NCBI GenBank assembly: GCA_963680875.1 | Contig: OY804585.1 | Coordinates: 31,610,186-31,674,185 of the forward strand | Length of the DNA stretch: 64,000 bases | Reading direction: 5' to 3' | Source of the DNA: Bathymodiolus brooksi | Taxonomy: Eukaryota; Mollusca; Bivalvia; Mytilida; Modiolidae | Shown here: piece after piece, positions 42,826 through 54,400 of the stretch | How the letters are laid out: each line of letters starts with the position of its first letter | How positions within the stretch are numbered: position 1 is the stretch's first letter | Notes under the pieces: model-generated | What the model saw: the letters and a program-made list of their open reading frames with translations, nothing else | Database searches by the model: none | What the model was told of the DNA's origin: nothing | Made by a program: the position numbers and the translations under genes

Positions 42826-45528
42826 CAGAGGCGGATTTAGAGGGGGCGTGCGGGGCGTGCGCCCCCCCCCCCCCCCCCCCTAAAATTCGCAAAGCATATA
42901 TTATACAACGTTAATTAAGCAGTTCAACAAACAACTTTTTCATGAATGATTAACTCGTGACCTGCAAGTCAAAATGAATAGTAATGATATTAGGAGTAAA
43001 TTTGGGATATCATTCTAAAAAGCTCTACCCATTGATAAATGATCAGTATACTGTCCGTCCGGATGAAGCTTTTCGTTTCGCCGTTGGGTCATTCATTGAA
43101 AACGTATGATTCGTTCTTGTTTATTGACAAACAAAGGCGAATATGTTAACATTAATGCTGCATGAAACGATTCTGATCATCTAATTTAGTAGGGTCATTA
43201 TCAAAATACACGCACTTTTTCCTGTTCATATTTTGGCGACATCAAATATTTTCGTTCCCCTTTTGCTTTAGCCTATTAGTTTTTCCTACATTACAATGAC
43301 ATATTCACATAATATGCAGTCGGGAAAACCACCATGAAAAAAAAAAATTCTTGATAAGTAGCACCCCCTCATACATTTCAGTCCGTGGTGTTACCAATAT
43401 AAAATATTCTTTTTAGGAAAATGAAAAATAATTTTTATGTAAAAAGTGGTTACATACATAATATACAGCGACATCATGCATAGTGTAGGATATTTTCTTT
43501 GGAGCACTATTTTTTCACAATATTTGAATATGTAGTTGCGGAGTTCCATGTAAGCTGCATTATGAAGCAAGCAAGTTTTCATAATTGTATTTTGTTTCAC
43601 TTTATTTAAAGAAAAGATGACTTATACATAGTTATCAAAGTCAACTTTATTCAACTTTAATATAATTTACTTCAATTATGTCATTTATCCTTTTTATGAA
43701 ACAATTTACCGTGATGAGGTAACACCATTGACAAGAGATAACATCATTGACAAGAGGTAACACCACAGATAACAAAAGTAACACCAGGGACATCTTCATG
43801 AATGTAAACATTTAATTCAAGAAAAAAAACACAACTATCAACCTATATTTGTTGTTTTCTGAAATGTTTTCAGTACAATATTCAGTTTTTCAACATATTG
43901 GTTTAATGCATGAACAATATCAGTTTTGTCCATGGTGTTATGAAGATATGTCCATGGTGTTATGAAGACATGTCCCTGGTGTTACCAGGTCTAAACAGTA
44001 TACTCCCATCAGCTCCTTAAACTATATCTTATAAGTAAATGACGATGTTTGAACAATTTTTCTGCATAGGTTAAAGAGCAATATTTTGTTCTGACTATTA
44101 CTGTTTATGGAATAATGTGTTTATTGAACTTTATTCACAATTGTAATGCTAAATGTCTGTGGTGTTACACAATCTTTATGGTAACACCATTGACAGTAAC
44201 ACTGATCACAGACAAACAGGTAAGTATTTTCGGGATAAAAGGAAAATAATATCTCCCTGACTATATTTTATATGCATATCCTGTGAAGAATACCAAATGT
44301 AATGCATTGTATATTTTTACATTTTGTTCAATTCTAACAAAAAGAAGTAGTGAGAAGTACACCACAGACATAAAATTCATATACTATACCAATTGCACGT
44401 ACCTTTTCGGCTCTATATCAGTTTATGGATCACTTTTGTTTTTGTCGTCTGCACATCTCATGAAACAGGAAATAAACAAAGGGAGAAACTATTTTTGCTT
44501 CAAATATGACAAGACAGATGACTCTTACCAGCCTTAATAGGAAGGGTAACACCACAGACATGACAATCTATAACAGCAGGTTTTTGCTAATTCTCTTTTT
44601 AAATTTCAATATATATCAAGCAAAAATAATGCTGTGCTATTAGAGTTTTAGGAATAGTTCAAAAATAATATAAAGATTGAATAAAATCATTACATCTGAA
44701 TAGTACAATTGACCAGAAGTAAGTCATTCTGGAAAAATAACACGTAACACCAAGGAAAAAACAGGTCTTCGTGTAGCAAGTACAAATTCGCAATTGGACC
44801 AATCTGGACTTTAGATGGTAAAACTATAGAGGGCTGATGTGCCTTCATGCAAAACATGTTTTCTCTAATCAGTTTGGTTGATATTTGTCTTTTAATTGCA
44901 TAATAACAGAAAAGTGCGTGTATTTTGATAATGACCCAGTAACGTTAGCTTATCAGAAATCAACAACAAGTTCATGTATTGACAATTTCCGCTTTTGTTT
45001 GTCTATAAACAAGAACGGTCGAATCATACGTTTTCAATGAATGAATCAAACGACGAAAAGAAAAGCTCCATCCGGACAGGCAGTATTAACTAGAACCACC
45101 CGAAAGGACAAGCATCGAAAGTACAGACCAATTAATGAAATGAGGAATACGTTAAAACTAAACTAATAGTTCTTTGAAGGGTTAACATATCGTGATCGAT
45201 CAGTCATGAGTTGAACAATTCGCATCACGGTTGTTAAAGAAAAGTTTTACTTTAGGTTCTTATAATCTGACAAAAACATACTGCTAACAATTATCCGACA
45301 AAGTTAAGACTCAAAGTCAAGTTTTTTTGGTCTGATAAAAATGGTGTGGTTGGTTCAAAATTGTCGTTCAAATAAATGTCTGTAATTCCTCAAACCCCCA
45401 TAGCTTCCAGGGGGCTTAGCCCCCTGGGCCCCTCATCAGGGCTCTGCCTTGGACACGCTGGGTACGCGGTCCCCAGACCCCTCGCCTACTCACGCTCCCC
45501 CTAACCACAAATCCTGGATCCACCCCTG
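42826..45528. mobile_element. Nested element with inverted repeats and 5-bp AATAT flanks
   Basis: Termini are CAGAGGCGGATTTAGAGG and the inverted CTGGATCCACCCCTG. AATAT is directly repeated at 42821-42825 and 45529-45533. A C-run lies near the left end. Subterminal inverted blocks (43040-43225 and 44905-45085) match over about 180 bp, including GAAAACGTATGATTCG versus its complement. No transposase frame is seen. Confidence 0.7.
43383..44760. repeat. Scattered GTAACACCA(Y)(D)GACA motifs, about 13 copies
   Basis: Forward or inverse copies occur near 43385, 43716, 43741, 43761, 43779, 43928, 43951, 43973, 44154, 44181, 44196, 44547 and 44744. The inverse form is TGTCCATGGTGTTA. They are not in a strict period. 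They occupy the core of the nested element. Confidence 0.75.
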
Positions 45529-45535
45529 AATATAC

Positions 45536-46016
45536 ATGTATGTTAGGTATCTTCCAGAGTTTTTGCTCATGATAGCAGAGGAAGACGTAGTTAACAAATT
45601 GGTAAAAACACGAAGACTCATTCAGGAACAAGACATTGAAACAATTCCCAGCAATTTTCCCAGGGAAAGTAATAAAATTAAAAATTGGCGAGGTCAGGCC
45701 ATATTTGGACGAAGACGCGCTTGTAGCCCTACATGCAACTAGTAAGTATTTATTTGTGCAGAATATATGAACACATATCCACAAATATATTGGATATAAA
45801 AATGGCATAATTCCAACATATGTATTTTTCAGTTCAAATGAAATTAAAATGACGTTGAAGGCGCATACCATGCATTATTGTCCATTGTGCAACAAACCAT
45901 CAGTTCAAGATGTCGTTGGATGTGATAATTGCATGGAGTGGAATCACCTTAAGTGTCTGTGCCTAACCAAGGAACCAAAATAAAAAACGTGGTTTTGTGG
46001 CTATTGTGACTCTTAA
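45536..46016 (+). pseudogene. PHD-finger exon(s) of the Ginger-like element
   Basis: A charged frame (45536-45742) ends near a GTAAGT donor (45741). TTTTTCAG at 45823-45830 is an acceptor. The following frame gives CPLC, GCDNC, WNHLKC and, after a TAA at 45981-45983, WFCGYC. This is the Cys4-His-Cys3 spacing of a PHD finger, broken by one stop. Confidence 0.7.
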
Positions 46017-46252
46017 AACCATACACGAATGTTGTAGAGTTTGTAATACTCCGAAAGTTATTTTTTCTTGTGCCTTAATTTACGTCAGTATGATACTTTT
46101 GTTGCATTAACTATTGCCTTCAACTTAGGTCGGTACAAATTGTCTAGACCCGGACCATTCAGCCTAAGCTACTCATTCCGACCGGCCCTTTTAGCCTAGT
46201 CTATGTATTCTGGCCGGCCCATCTGACGGGTCGGAACAAATTGCCTGCTACA

Positions 46253-48378
46253 CCGGCAGTTCAATACTTTCGATGTTTCCAGTTTTCTAAAATATATTCA
46301 ATGTTTACATGGGTAGGAAATTAAATAATCTGATTTACATGTTTAAACAAATTTCTGTTTAAATTCAGTCTATAAAATATTCGAATTCGAAACTAATTCT
46401 TCATAAATTAAAGATGTCAGCCTCCTTGTGCGACAGAAATGTTTTATTTCTACGTAAACCAACGTTGTCATAAAATAATGAATACTGGAGGTATTTAAAA
46501 TCGATGAATGTTGTATAACTCATATCCTTTGAACGATAGTTTATATTTGAAGTAGTGATAAGGTTGGGTACTTATTTCTGAAATATTTATTTTCCCATCA
46601 ACAAAAAGGGAGGTAATTTCAAAGTAAAAAAATAATATCATGTAACATTTTTCTATTCGATATACAAGTGTCAACAGTAATTGTTATTGTGTGATAAACA
46701 AAGATTGATTAATAATTGGGGATAACATTAGGGAAAGAGTTGCTAATGGCACCACCACCCAACCCTAACCCTATTTATGTAAATTGTGATCAAAATCATT
46801 AAATTAGATATGCTTATTATGAAATATATATAAATTTCATATATTTTTGGGTGGGGATGCCATAAGGAACTCTTACCAACATTAGTTCACATGCAATGTC
46901 CTTATAAACAGACAAATAATTTGATACTGTGACTGTGCTGCTTCTATCCAAATGCACAGTATAATGTCGTAGTGAAGCTTAAGGTTTTTTTTAAGAGGAA
47001 GAGAAAAAAACTGCTTGGCTTAGTTAATGTTTTCCCTTTTTATTCCATAATCATATACTGTTGTGTCTACAATTTGATAAAAAAGAAAGAAAAAATAGGG
47101 TATGAGTTGGCAATGGTACTTGTGGTTGTGTACCTCATCAAAGCTCTGTTTTATTTTTAGTAGTCTAGCAATATTATTAGGAATTTTACTTTTTTCAATA
47201 TTCCACAAAATTACAGGATGTTGAAATGAACTACTTGGTACCTGGTCAAATCGCTCCCGTCAATATCGCCCCCACATTTAACAAAATCACCCTATTTCAA
47301 AATCGCCCCAACATTTTTTTGTATAAATGATAATAGTTAATATTATTATTACTATTATTATCGGTTTTGACAACGACATTCTGATGAGGAATAATTGAGA
47401 TAATATATATTATAGACAATAACAATTACAGTACATGTAATAGGATTTTTTTTATTTTTTTTATTCTGTCGGTTAAGTGAGGACAATTATGTGTGTCCTT
47501 GTAATAATTAATTTCTTCTTTTTAATCAAACATTTCTTTGTAAAGCATAGATGCACTGTTTGTGTAATGATTAATTAGCTACCCCAGATTAGTTTTTGTT
47601 TTTTTGTTTTGTTGTTGTTCCAATCGGAAGCACATCAAGGAGACCCAAGCCAATGATACATGTACATACTCTTGATATTGTCTATTACCTGTGCAATGCA
47701 AGCTTGTGTCAGAAAGCAAGTTATCTCGTTTTCAGAGATCTCTACCCCACACAAACAAGTCGGCAATCTTTAGTCTGTGGGACAATACACGCAAAAAATA
47801 ATCACCAAATAACTTTTACAACTGTGCAGTTATTTGAACGGTTCAATTTGACTTGCATTCCACTACTTAATATGTTTTTCAGAAATTTTGCATATACACA
47901 AATACTCTATCTATGTGAACATTAATGAATCATAGTTTTTTCTATTACATATACACTGTCAGATGATATCCATATTTTCCTGCTTTGAGGTATATATGCA
48001 AATTCATGTACAAAGGAGAACTTGCGGGTGCATCATATGATTTGAAAAGAAATTTAATCAGTGATGTGCAATATTCCAGCAAATTATCAACAAAACGAGC
48101 AATTATATCTAAAACATTGAATACAATGAAGACGACAACATAATGATGTTGGAAATACAGGTCCTGGTAAGGGACAGACACAAACGTGATTGCGATAACG
48201 ACAAGACAATAATAAACCTGCACAGAATTTGCTTCCACTCAAAACAGCTATTATATGAGTAACAAACTGCTGTTTACTCTTAAACCTTCGATGTCCAAGT
48301 GCTGTGTGGGGGAATGGTTCAGTCTATTTTTTATTGCATAACTTTTTTGTACATGAATTATATATTCTGTTTTGTAGG
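46253..48378. other. Intergenic region upstream of H6PD
   Basis: No gene is recognised. Frames at 47596-47925 (plus) and 47945-48238 (minus, no ATG at its start) show no family signature. A candidate 3' splice site, TTCTGTTTTGTAG, ends at 48378, 43 nt before the H6PD start, so a 5'-UTR intron is possible. Confidence 0.45.
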
Positions 48379-48421
48379 ATTATTTAGTTGAATGAGAATA
48401 ATAAAAAACTAAGAGACGAAG

Positions 48422-51400
48422 ATGAAGATCAACCTTGTTTTAATAATGGTCATGCTACAGTTGTCTGAAACAATAGATATTAACAGACACACTGACATTG
48501 TTTTAATAGGAGCTCAGGGTGACCTTTCTAAAAAATATCTCTGGAATTCAATTTTTAAACTTTATCTGAAATATTCTTCAAGTAACTCAACATTCAGATT
48601 TTTTGGATGTGGAAGGTCACCACCTAAGGAGGGACAAAAAACAACCAATGAAATATTACAAGAAAGAATAAAATGTGACAAAAACGATGTGAATTGTGTT
48701 GCTAAGCGACAATATTTTTTAAGCAATGTCAAGTATTTACCTGTTAAGAAAGAAGAAGATTTTGAAGTTCTTCGAAAAGAGCTAGATTCCTCCAAGGGAA
48801 ATGGTAAAGCAACTGGGAGAATACTGTACTTAGCGATCACTCCAAGTGCCTATGTTGATACATCATATAAACTTTATAATTGCTGTTACCATGCCAACCA
48901 GAACAGCTGGACACGATTGGTACTGGAAAAGCCGTTTGGTAGTGACCAAGCTTCAGCTCAGAAAATGGCTGCAGATATTTATAAGTATTATGTAGAGGAA
49001 GACATATTCAGAGTAGATCATTATCTTAGCAAGTCAGTTGTGAAAGAAATTTTACCATTCAGGTAATACAGGTAGTTTGAAGTTTTTGAAGGGGGGGGGG
49101 GGGGGGTGTATGGTGTATGGACAGTTTTATTGGTGGAGGAAACCAGAGTACCCAGGAATATCACCGACCTGCTGCAAGTTTGATACTGACAAACTTTATC
49201 ACATAATGTTGTATCGAGTACACCTCGCCTGAGTGGAATTCAAACTCACAACTTTAGTGGTGATAGGAACTGATTGCATAGGTAGTTGTAAATCCAACTA
49301 CCATACAATCACGGCAACAGTGGCCCCCAAAATATGTATAAGATCCTTTTATTCTTATCAGTATTATCAATAGGATAGTAAATTTGTTGTATGATCAAAA
49401 GTAAAAATTAATATTTAAGAGAAATAACAACAAGGTAAAATTTTTTTCTCTTTCCCTATTCATTTCCTGGAATGATAATTGTTGGTCATTGTGGTTATTA
49501 GTTCACAAAACATGAAGTGTTAAATATATTCTAATGTAGTACTGTTTTAGTCTTATAAAAACTATTTGTGCAAAACATGACATTACATAAAATTTTGTTT
49601 GTGTATTTTTGATGCATACCGGTAGATTATAGATGGTACTTGCAATTTTTGAGAATATTTCCTGATGGTCAGTTTTACTGTTGGAGGGAACCAGAGAACA
49701 CACAGAAAATGTTGACAAGCTGCAGGTTGCTTTAGGGATTGAAGACTAGCAAACCCTAGTAGGCACTGATTGTGCAGGTTTATGTAAATCTAGCTAACGT
49801 ATATATGTAGCATGACTGTCATGGAACCACAGATTTAACATACTGAAATTGCATGGCCATTCAATTATTTACAAAAAAATGTACCTGTATTAAACAGATT
49901 TCTCATTTTGATATTTCCTTTGTTTTATTTTACAGATTAGCAAATAAAGATAAATTAGAATATCTTCTTAGTAATAAACATGTAGAAAGGATAGAAATAG
50001 CAATCAAAGAAACCATTGGTGCTAAAGGTTAGTTTAAATAATGATAGTACCAAATGTTTTATTAAGAATTCAAAATACTGCCATGTTTTTTTTTTATATG
50101 AGGTCGCTTACGTACTAGCGGAAATTATAAATATTTGATTAATTAATTTTAAAAGCGTAAATTAATCGATTCACTTTTCTCTAAATATTAATTAAAAGAT
50201 CACCAAAAGAAGAAAACGGAAGTTCAACACTACTTTTTTTTTTAAATGAGCATCATATCGTTTGTATCGTAAGCGGCCTCCACGTATCGTGAACCGAACT
50301 GTCCCAAAATAATCGCTATTTCAGTACATACGGTGAATCGTTTCTCTCTTAGAATGGACACACCTTTCTGTACATGGGAAGAAGGACACATCCTTCTATT
50401 TTATCAGGAGGAATACTGACAAAAGCAGATCAGTGTTTTTTGCCCACATCAAAAGTGTCCGCTCTCTATCCATCCCATATTGATTTCTGTGGCTGTGCTG
50501 CACAAAGATGTGACCACAATGATCACAGTCCTCAAAATGAAAATTTGAATTTCCTGGTCCGAATCAAATTATTAGATTTATTTTCATATACATTGTAGTT
50601 TTAAATAAAAACCCCAAAAATTACTGTTCTGAACAAATTTTTACTGGTCTTGGGCAGGAGGACCGTTGCTCATCGTGAGGACTGTGATCAGGTTAAGTTT
50701 TATTTTGGCTGCTAAATCTTGTACAGGCCAAGAGTTAGGCCTATTATGGTCCCAGAGTTATGGACCCATAATAAATTAAAAAAGTTAATTTTTATATTTT
50801 TATTATATATTCATGAAGGTTATTGACTGCTGTACCAGACACTGCTTTCAGTTTATTATTAGCTTGAGGTAGGGGTATCTGTGTTCTATGGACACAATTT
50901 TTGTTGATTTTTGAACTGGTAATACCATTCTTTATCTCAGTCACGGTGAAGTCTTCAATGAAGAGTATAGCATATTTCTCAAATTGATTATGAAATAGGC
51001 CTAACCTTTCTAATCTGAACAGCTACCTTGTTCAGAACAAAAAAATGCTTGGATTGGACAGGTTTCAAGAGGGAGGGGTGGGATCCCATTAACCGGTTTA
51101 ACCCTGCCACATTTTTATACTGTTTTACCTCTGTCCGTCCGTCCAAGATATTTTTCTTCGCATTTTTCTCAGTAACTGTTGATGGCAGAAATCTGATATT
51201 TGGTCACAAGCGTCATATAGGTATACCATATTGTGGGTAGCGTTTTTGGACCCATCAGATTCCTACTTCCTGTTTACCGACTTTGTTGATTTTTATACAC
51301 ATTGAACATATATGCTCATTTTTAGTCACATTTTTCTCAGCAACTATTGATGGCAGAAATCTGATATTTGGTCACAAGCTCCATATAGGTACCCCATATC

Positions 51401-54400
51401 GTGGGAAGTGTTTTTGGACCCATCAGATTCCTACGTCCTGCTTGCCGATTTTGTTGATTTTTATACACATTTAACATAGGGTGTACATTTGTATATGCAC
51501 ATTTTTCGTCACATTTTTCTGAGCAACTATTGATGACAGGAATCTGATATTTGGTCACAAGCTTCATATAGGTATGCCATATTGTGGGAAGCATTTTTGG
51601 ATCCGTCAGATTCCTGCTTCCTGTTTGCCGACTTAGTTGGTTTTTATACACATTGAACATACATGCACATTTTTTGTCACATTTTTCTCAGTAACTATTG
51701 ATGGCAGAGATCTGATATTTGGTCACAAGCTTCATATAGGTACTCCATATCGTGGGAGGCGTTTTTGGACCCATCAGATTCCTACTTCCTGTTTACCGAC
51801 TTTGTTGATTTTTATACACATTGAACATACATTTTGTATATGCCCATTTTTAGTCGCATTTTTCTCAGCAACTATTGATGGCAGAAATCTGATATTTGGT
51901 CACAAGCTTCATATAGGTACCCCATATCGTGGGAAGTGTTTTTTGACCCGTCAGATTCCTACTTCCTGTTTGCCGAAGAGCGGGGGTATCATAAGTGAGC
52001 AGTTCATCTTGTTGTGTCTGTCACCTGTCAGAACCTGGATTTCAAACGTCATATGTTGTGGTGCCTTATTTTGTGTTCAGTCAGTTAAGGTGAGAGGTGA
52101 TTGTTCATCTTGTTGTGTCTGTCACCTGTCAGAACCTGGATTTCAAACGTCATATGTTGTGGTGCCTTATTTTGTGTTCAGTCAGTTAAGGTGAGAGGTG
52201 ATTGTTCATCTTGTTGTGTCTGTCACCTGTCAGAACCTGGATTTCAAACGTCATATGTTGTGGTGCCTTATTTTGTGTTCAGTCAGTTAAGGTGAGAGGT
52301 GATTGTTCATCTTGTTGTGTCTGTCACCTGTCAGAACCTGGATTTCAAACGTCATATGTTGTGGTGCCTTATTTTGTGTTCAGTCAGTTAAGGTGAGAGG
52401 TGATTGTTCATCTTGTTGTGTCTGTCACCTGTCAGAACCTGGATTTCAAACGTCATATGTTGTGGTGCCTTATTTTGTGTTCAGTCAGTTAAGGTGAGAG
52501 GTGATTGTTCGTTTTGTTGATGTTGATGGAATTATTGACCATCACTGTTGAGACTTTCTTTTCATAATTCTCTGTTCAAGAAAGCATAAAGCTGCTACTG
52601 TGAGTCTATTTGCTGAATATGTTGGTATAATATTGTTGTATTGTATTTAGGGTTGCATAATGCACAGGATTTTGCCCAGATTCTTTATTTTGTAGGAGGG
52701 GTGCACATTATAAACAGGAACAATGTGTTTCACTCTTTCCCAGACCGGGAAATCACATGTCCGCCATGTTTTTTTGTTTACTATTGTCAACATGCAAAGT
52801 TAAATATTTCTTAAATTGTTTGGACACTATTCCACAAAATAATTAATTGCATCTACTATGTTTTAATTATTGAAGAATTAAAACTGTCAAGTGCAGTTTT
52901 GTTTTGTACTTGTAAATATTTACCTTTGATAGATACGAAAATAAATTAAATATAAACGTCTGACTATATCTAGCCATGTGTAAAATAATCAATAATCTTG
53001 CCGATAAGTCAATGTGTGCAAGTGTAAATGTGTCATAATTACTTAGTGTATAATTAGACTGTCAGACTGTGTTTACACAAGATTATAGTGATTGAAATAA
53101 AAAGAAAAGAAACAATAAAATATATTTGTCAATTTTTATGTCAAGTCTAATAGCTTGATTGCTCCCGGGTGAAGTTAAATCCGATTAACACAAAATTACA
53201 ACATATAACAATCTGTTATGATTGCATGGCTTGGATGCTATTTCATCACTAAATAATAAGGCATTGTTTGTAGTTCATTCATGATCATTAACTATTTGGT
53301 CAATTTTAAAAATACAAAAAAATAACGGATTGTCGGCGCTCTTTGATGTATGTAACAACCGTATTTTCAACAACTCTGCACAAGCTTAGCAATGTTCAAC
53401 AATGTCATAATAAGTGACAATTGTTTGCCTTTTTTTATTCTATATCATTATTTTCTGTCATCTTCAACTATCTACTGCGTTAATTTACGTTCAGATCCGA
53501 AATTTAAACTTATATTTACCGATGCTCATTGCTGTACTAGATTTCGAATCCATTACACAACATCCGGATAATAAAAACATCATATGAAAACGCCAATAAA
53601 ACCCAACACATTTAATATTTTGCAACTTTATTGAAGATGAAAAGAGATAAATGGTTCTTAAATTCTCCCAGCAAATGAAAGTCGCTCAAAGGATTGAAAA
53701 ATATATACGATTGATATTTAATTCTTACATTTCCGACGATTTTTTTCAAAAGTCCATGCGCATTATAGACACGAACTAGTTTTTTTCTGGAGATTTTCAA
53801 GTCCAAGAGGGGGTGTGCATTATGCACCAATGCACATTATGCAACCCTAAATACGGTATTATAGGCTTAGGGTTATGATGGTTGATGCCACTTTCAACAA
53901 TATTTTAGATATATCGTGGCGGTCAGTTTTATTGGTGGAGGAACCGGAGTACCTACAGAAACCTACCGAGCTCTCACAAGTCACTGACAAATTTTATCAC
54001 ATAATGTTGTTTCAAGTACACCTCGCCATTAGTGGGATTCAAAATCACAACTTTAGTGGTGGTAGCACTGATTGCACATGTAGTTGTATATCAAACTACC
54101 ATACGATCCCGATCATGATGGCCCATTGTTATATTATACAAGTTAATTAAGTCTCCCAAACAACGTGTGGAGACTTATAGTTTTTGCTTATTATTATTAT
54201 CATTATTATTATTATTCTCCTCCTCCTCCTCCTCTTTCTCTTTCTTTCTTTCTTTCCGTGGACCATGAACTTGTCCATGGCAGATCTCAGGAAATATTGG
54301 ACAGAATTTCATGAAACTTGGTGGAGTTATAGATATATGTTTCTAGTTGGTCCTAAAGTGTTCAGCTTTGTGGTAAAAGGGGTCAAAGTCATATTTTGAG

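Larger units (their letters stand above)
41810..46252 (+). mobile_element. Decayed Ginger-like DNA transposon with another element nested inside
   Basis: Outer termini TGTATCAGG (41810) and CCTGCTACA (ending 46252) are inverted repeats with one mismatch. Subterminal zones on both sides repeat GGCCGG and TTGTTCCG-like motifs. Flanking tetramers are CAGG and CCGG. Internal relics are a GPY/F integrase tail (42125-42493), a charged coding-like exon (45536-45742) and a PHD finger (45831-46016). A TGT...ACA terminus with a Ty3-like integrase and PHD finger is the known make-up of Ginger elements. The catalytic integrase core is missing, so the copy is inactive. It sits 43 bp upstream of the ISOC2 start codon. 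Confidence 0.65.

Noticed and set aside
47945..48238. 97-aa membrane-like protein upstream of H6PD
   Set aside because: The frame opens with GTG rather than ATG, is AT-biased, and matches no family I know.
52101..52497. Overlapping identical 64-aa frames
   Set aside because: Shifted copies of the 101-bp unit; the frame changes every unit, so there is no stable protein.
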